Source of the DNA: an uncultured Prevotella sp.
GTDB lineage: Bacteria; Bacteroidota; Bacteroidia; Bacteroidales; Bacteroidaceae
Reading direction: 5' to 3'
DNA length: 9,247 nt
Assembly (NCBI GenBank): GCA_900553595.1
Contig: USEC01000056.1
Coordinates: forward strand, 1 to 9,247
The position numbers and the translations under genes were made by a program. The notes under the pieces are model-generated. The model was not told the origin of the DNA and did not search any database. It worked only from the letters and a program-made list of their open reading frames with translations. Positions 7,834-9,247 of the stretch are shown here, one piece after another. The stretch's first letter is position 1; the number at the start of each line of letters is the position of its first letter.

Positions 7834-7912
7834 AAAAAAACACCGAAACAAAACAAACCAAATTCAAAGGCTTGAATCCACCGATTTTACATTTTGGCAA
7901 ACAGCAAATAAA
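7834..7912. other. probable junction between two genomes
   Basis: This 79-bp A-rich interval separates the last Bacteroidota-like gene (hpf, plus strand) from the terminator of the spirochaete-like acpP operon (minus strand). It contains a weak hairpin ATTCAA-AGGC-TTGAAT (7862-7877) and no gene. Base composition, promoter type, ribosome-binding sites and protein affiliation all change across it. The exact joining point cannot be seen by eye; the A-runs at 7834-7840 and 7914-7920 are plausible places for a false assembly overlap. Confidence 0.7.
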
Positions 7913-7940
7913 CAAAAAAAGCACAGCCATCAGACTGTGC
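7913..7940 (-). terminator. intrinsic terminator of rpmF-acpP
   Basis: GCACAG (7921-7926) pairs with CTGTGC (7935-7940), and on the minus strand the stem is followed directly by seven T residues (7920-7914). It begins 24 nt after the acpP stop codon. The direction of the T-tract shows that it belongs to the minus-strand operon and not to hpf. Confidence 0.88.
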
Positions 7941-7964
7941 CTCGCTAAAACTGAAAATCAGAAA

Positions 7965-8201
7965 TTACTGCTGCTGAGACTTGATGTAGTCGTAAGCATC
8001 TTTTACAGTTTCAAATTCATTAGCCTTGTCATCAGGAATAGAAACACCCATTTCCTCTTCAATAGCATAAACAAGCTCATAAGTGTCAAGGCTGTCTGCT
8101 CCAAGGTCGCCACGGAAAGATGCATCCATTGTAACTTTTGACTCATCAATTCCGAGTTTTTCAGCGATAAGCTTCTGAATCTTTACAAACAATTCGTCCA
8201 T
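7965..8201 (-). CDS. acpP: acyl carrier protein
   Basis: A 78-residue acidic protein that carries growing acyl chains on a phosphopantetheine arm during fatty-acid synthesis. The attachment motif GADSLDTYELV places the modified serine at S37, followed by the acidic recognition helix ELVYAIEEEMG. The ending KANEFETVKDAYDYIKSQQQ and the overall pattern are like Treponema ACP and unlike Bacteroidota ACP. The start is fixed by AGGAG 7 nt upstream of the ATG, in the 14-nt gap after rpmF. Expression comes from the promoters upstream of rpmF, and a strong terminator follows. The arm is donated by CoA, made from the product of CoaD encoded just upstream. Confidence 0.96.
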   Translation of the reverse strand: MDELFVKIQKLIAEKLGIDESKVTMDASFRGDLGADSLDTYELVYAIEEEMGVSIPDDKANEFETVKDAYDYIKSQQQ

Positions 8202-8215
8202 TTTAGTCTCCTGAT

Positions 8216-8404
8216 TTAGCCATTAACTTCTGGAGTAAGAACCTGACGGCCCTTGTAGAAACCGCATTTCTTGCATACGTGGTGCGGAAGAACCAAGTTT
8301 CCGCAGTTTCCGCATGCTACAAGATTCGGTGTGTCAAGATGCATATTAACGCCACGTCTTCTCTTGGTTACAGCTTTTGAAGTTTTCGATCTAGGTACTG
8401 CCAT
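8216..8404 (-). CDS. rpmF: 50S ribosomal protein bL32
   Basis: A 62-residue basic ribosomal protein. The N-terminus MAVPRSKTSKAVTKRRRG is the usual L32 start, and four cysteines (C31, C34, C44, C47) in CxxC-x9-CxxC spacing form a zinc ribbon, so this is the zinc-binding version. The sequence is unlike Bacteroidota L32 (which begins MAHPKRRQSK) and resembles spirochaetal or Firmicute types. A Shine-Dalgarno, GAGGA, lies 7 nt before the ATG. It is the first gene of an operon with acpP, an arrangement found in several phyla that couples ribosome and fatty-acid supply. Confidence 0.95.
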   Translation of the reverse strand: MAVPRSKTSKAVTKRRRGVNMHLDTPNLVACGNCGNLVLPHHVCKKCGFYKGRQVLTPEVNG

Positions 8405-8450
8405 AATATATCCTCGCTATAATTTTTAGTCGTCTGTATAACGGTTTTTG

Positions 8451-8480
8451 ATATTACTACAGATTCCTATTTCTTGTCAA
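8451..8480 (-). promoter_or_regulatory. second sigma-70 promoter of rpmF-acpP
   Basis: TTGACA (8475-8480) with an 18-nt spacer to TAATAT (8451-8456, four of six bases matching). It lies immediately downstream of the consensus promoter at 8483-8512, giving a tandem arrangement. The weaker -10 makes this call less certain. Confidence 0.5.
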
Positions 8481-8482
8481 GA

Positions 8483-8512
8483 ATTATACTTGCATTATGA
8501 AACATTTGTCAA
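8483..8512 (-). promoter_or_regulatory. consensus sigma-70 promoter of rpmF-acpP
   Basis: A perfect -35 TTGACA (8507-8512) and a perfect -10 TATAAT (8483-8488) are separated by 18 nt. Expected initiation near 8476 gives a leader of about 70 nt before rpmF. Such a promoter is foreign to Bacteroidota and fits spirochaetes. Confidence 0.82.
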
Positions 8513-8552
8513 TGAATTTCATCATCTTTTTATGACATTTTGACGATTTTTG

Positions 8553-9050
8553 TTATTTTGAAACAGAATTCTGCTCAAAAAACTTCTTTTTCATCTCGAT
8601 TTCAACAAGTTTTGGAACCATTGTGCTTATGTCGCCGCCAAAACGGGCAACTTCCTTTATGCTGCTTGAGCGCACAAGAAAATATTTCTGCGCAGTCGGA
8701 ATCAAAAGAGTTTCAACATCGCTGTTCAAGTGCTTGTTCATAAAGGAAAGGTCAAACTCATGAGAAAAATCCATAGCGTTCCGCACTCCCCTAATCAGCA
8801 CATTTGCGCCGGATTTTCTGCAGTAGTCGGCAACAAGTGTATTCCATATATGAACAGTAACATTTTTGTAGTTTTCAGTAAGCTTTATAAGCAAGTCGTA
8901 GCGTTCCTTGTCAGAAAAAAGACATTTTTTGTCAGGATTTATAGAAATCAAAACATCAATCTTGTCAAAAAGGCGGCTCGCTCTTTCTATTATATTCAAA
9001 TGTCCGTAAGTCGGAGGATCAAAAGACCCCGGAAAAACAGCTGTAGTCAT
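8553..9050 (-). CDS. coaD: phosphopantetheine adenylyltransferase (CoaD)
   Basis: The enzyme joins ATP and 4'-phosphopantetheine to give dephospho-CoA, the penultimate step of CoA synthesis. At 165 residues it is full length (about 160). The start AVFPGSFDPPTYGHLNI carries the nucleotidyltransferase TxGH motif (H17). RGVR (87-90) and the second nucleotide-binding motif, here RSSSIKE (127-133) in place of the usual ISST, are present. The sequence is closest in style to Treponema CoaD and unlike the Bacteroidota form. The ATG is set by the family N-terminus; no Shine-Dalgarno precedes it, and a candidate promoter is so close that the mRNA could be leaderless. It is 148 nt upstream of rpmF on the same strand, but the strong promoters between them suggest separate control. 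Confidence 0.95.
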   Translation of the reverse strand: MTTAVFPGSFDPPTYGHLNIIERASRLFDKIDVLISINPDKKCLFSDKERYDLLIKLTENYKNVTVHIWNTLVADYCRKSGANVLIRGVRNAMDFSHEFDLSFMNKHLNSDVETLLIPTAQKYFLVRSSSIKEVARFGGDISTMVPKLVEIEMKKKFFEQNSVSK

Positions 9051-9056
9051 GCAGAT

Positions 9057-9085
9057 ATTCTAACAGATTTCAAGATTTTTAACAA
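9057..9085 (-). promoter_or_regulatory. candidate sigma-70 promoter of coaD
   Basis: TTGTTA (9080-9085), a 17-nt spacer and TAGAAT (9057-9062, five of six bases). The -10 ends only 6 nt before the start codon, so initiation would fall at or next to the A of the ATG, giving a leaderless message. Confidence 0.45.
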
Positions 9086-9117
9086 TGAAAACAAAATCAA
9101 TTAACAGTGCAAACGCA

Positions 9118-9246
9118 TTATAAATAATTTAAGTAAAGTTTACGCGAAGGAACTGTTCCCGGTGTAAAAAACACTCTGATTGTTGCGGCCGTGTGAGCGG
9201 GCAATTCTATAGTTGCTTTGCAACAATCAGCGTGCAGCGCATTATT
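9118..9246 (-). CDS. possible C-terminal end of an unidentified protein (runs off the right edge)
   Basis: On the minus strand a frame is open from the window edge for 42 codons and stops with TAA at 9118-9120, 67 nt before coaD. The last residues read FFTPGTVPSRKLYLNYL. I recognise no family. It is in the orientation and position expected for a gene upstream of coaD, but an open run of this length can arise by chance, and the DNA also contains an inverted repeat that could mean it is non-coding. Confidence 0.3.
   Translation of the reverse strand, partial: NNALHADCCKATIELPAHTAATIRVFFTPGTVPSRKLYLNYL
9172..9234. repeat. 15-bp inverted repeat at the right edge
   Basis: CTGATTGTTGC (9176-9186) is matched by its exact complement at 9220-9230. 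The arms extend to 15 bp with one mismatch (CAC at 9172-9174, GTG at 9232-9234). A nested hairpin GTTGC-TTT-GCAAC (9212-9224) competes with the right arm. No T-run follows. It could be a structured RNA, a repeat, or chance within a coding end. Confidence 0.45.
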
Positions 9247-9247
9247 G

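Noticed and set aside
7889..7896. ACATTTTG near the junction as a Bacteroidota promoter for a following tRNA cluster
   Set aside because: Only a partial match, the upstream TTG is spaced 14 nt instead of 19-21, and no tRNA follows.

Overview
The window falls into two parts that appear to come from different phyla. Positions 1 to about 7850 look like a Prevotella-type Bacteroidales chromosome. The genes are GC-rich, most lack a Shine-Dalgarno sequence, and the promoters fit the Bacteroidota TTTG-N19-20-TAnnTTTG pattern. S21, HPF and ClpS/ClpA have Bacteroidota-like sequences, and the AT-rich intergenic regions are packed with dispersed repeats. From roughly 7913 to the end the DNA is AT-rich and the genes (coaD, rpmF, acpP, all on the minus strand) look spirochaetal, most like Treponema. 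Their promoters are classical TTGACA/TATAAT sigma-70 type and two of the three genes carry clear Shine-Dalgarno sequences. The change lies in the short A-rich interval 7834-7912, where two convergent transcription units meet. The simplest explanation is a chimeric metagenomic contig.

Left part, in order. (1) Positions 1-454 are non-coding and hold a complete copy of a REP/BIME-like repeat. (2) clpS and clpA are 10 nt apart. (3) A 212-nt gap holds a half copy of the repeat and a 9-bp tandem array that runs up to the start codon of aat. ClpS, ClpA and Aat together form the bacterial N-degron (N-end rule) pathway: Aat adds Leu/Phe to N-terminal Lys/Arg, ClpS recognises the new N-terminus, and ClpA unfolds the substrate for ClpP, which is not in the window. 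(4) rpsU lies on the minus strand, convergent with aat, and a strong terminator for it overlaps the 3' end of aat. (5) A 525-nt repeat-rich gap is followed by a 531-residue AAA-ATPase/PD-(D/E)XK protein of unknown role. This gene has a near-ideal Bacteroidota promoter and is bracketed by two oppositely oriented copies of the repeat. (6) xerC and hpf form a two-gene unit.

Right part. coaD makes dephospho-CoA. rpmF (L32) and acpP (acyl carrier protein) form a compact operon with tandem promoters and a clear intrinsic terminator. CoA is the donor of the phosphopantetheine arm that ACP carries, so coaD and acpP are metabolically linked.

The most interesting novelty candidate is the repeat family. 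It has about 30-bp arms, each a TAGGAG head plus a perfect 8-bp-stem hairpin, arranged as inverted pairs around an AT-rich core. There are three full copies and one recombinant half copy within 6.3 kb. No RNA genes or CRISPR arrays were seen.
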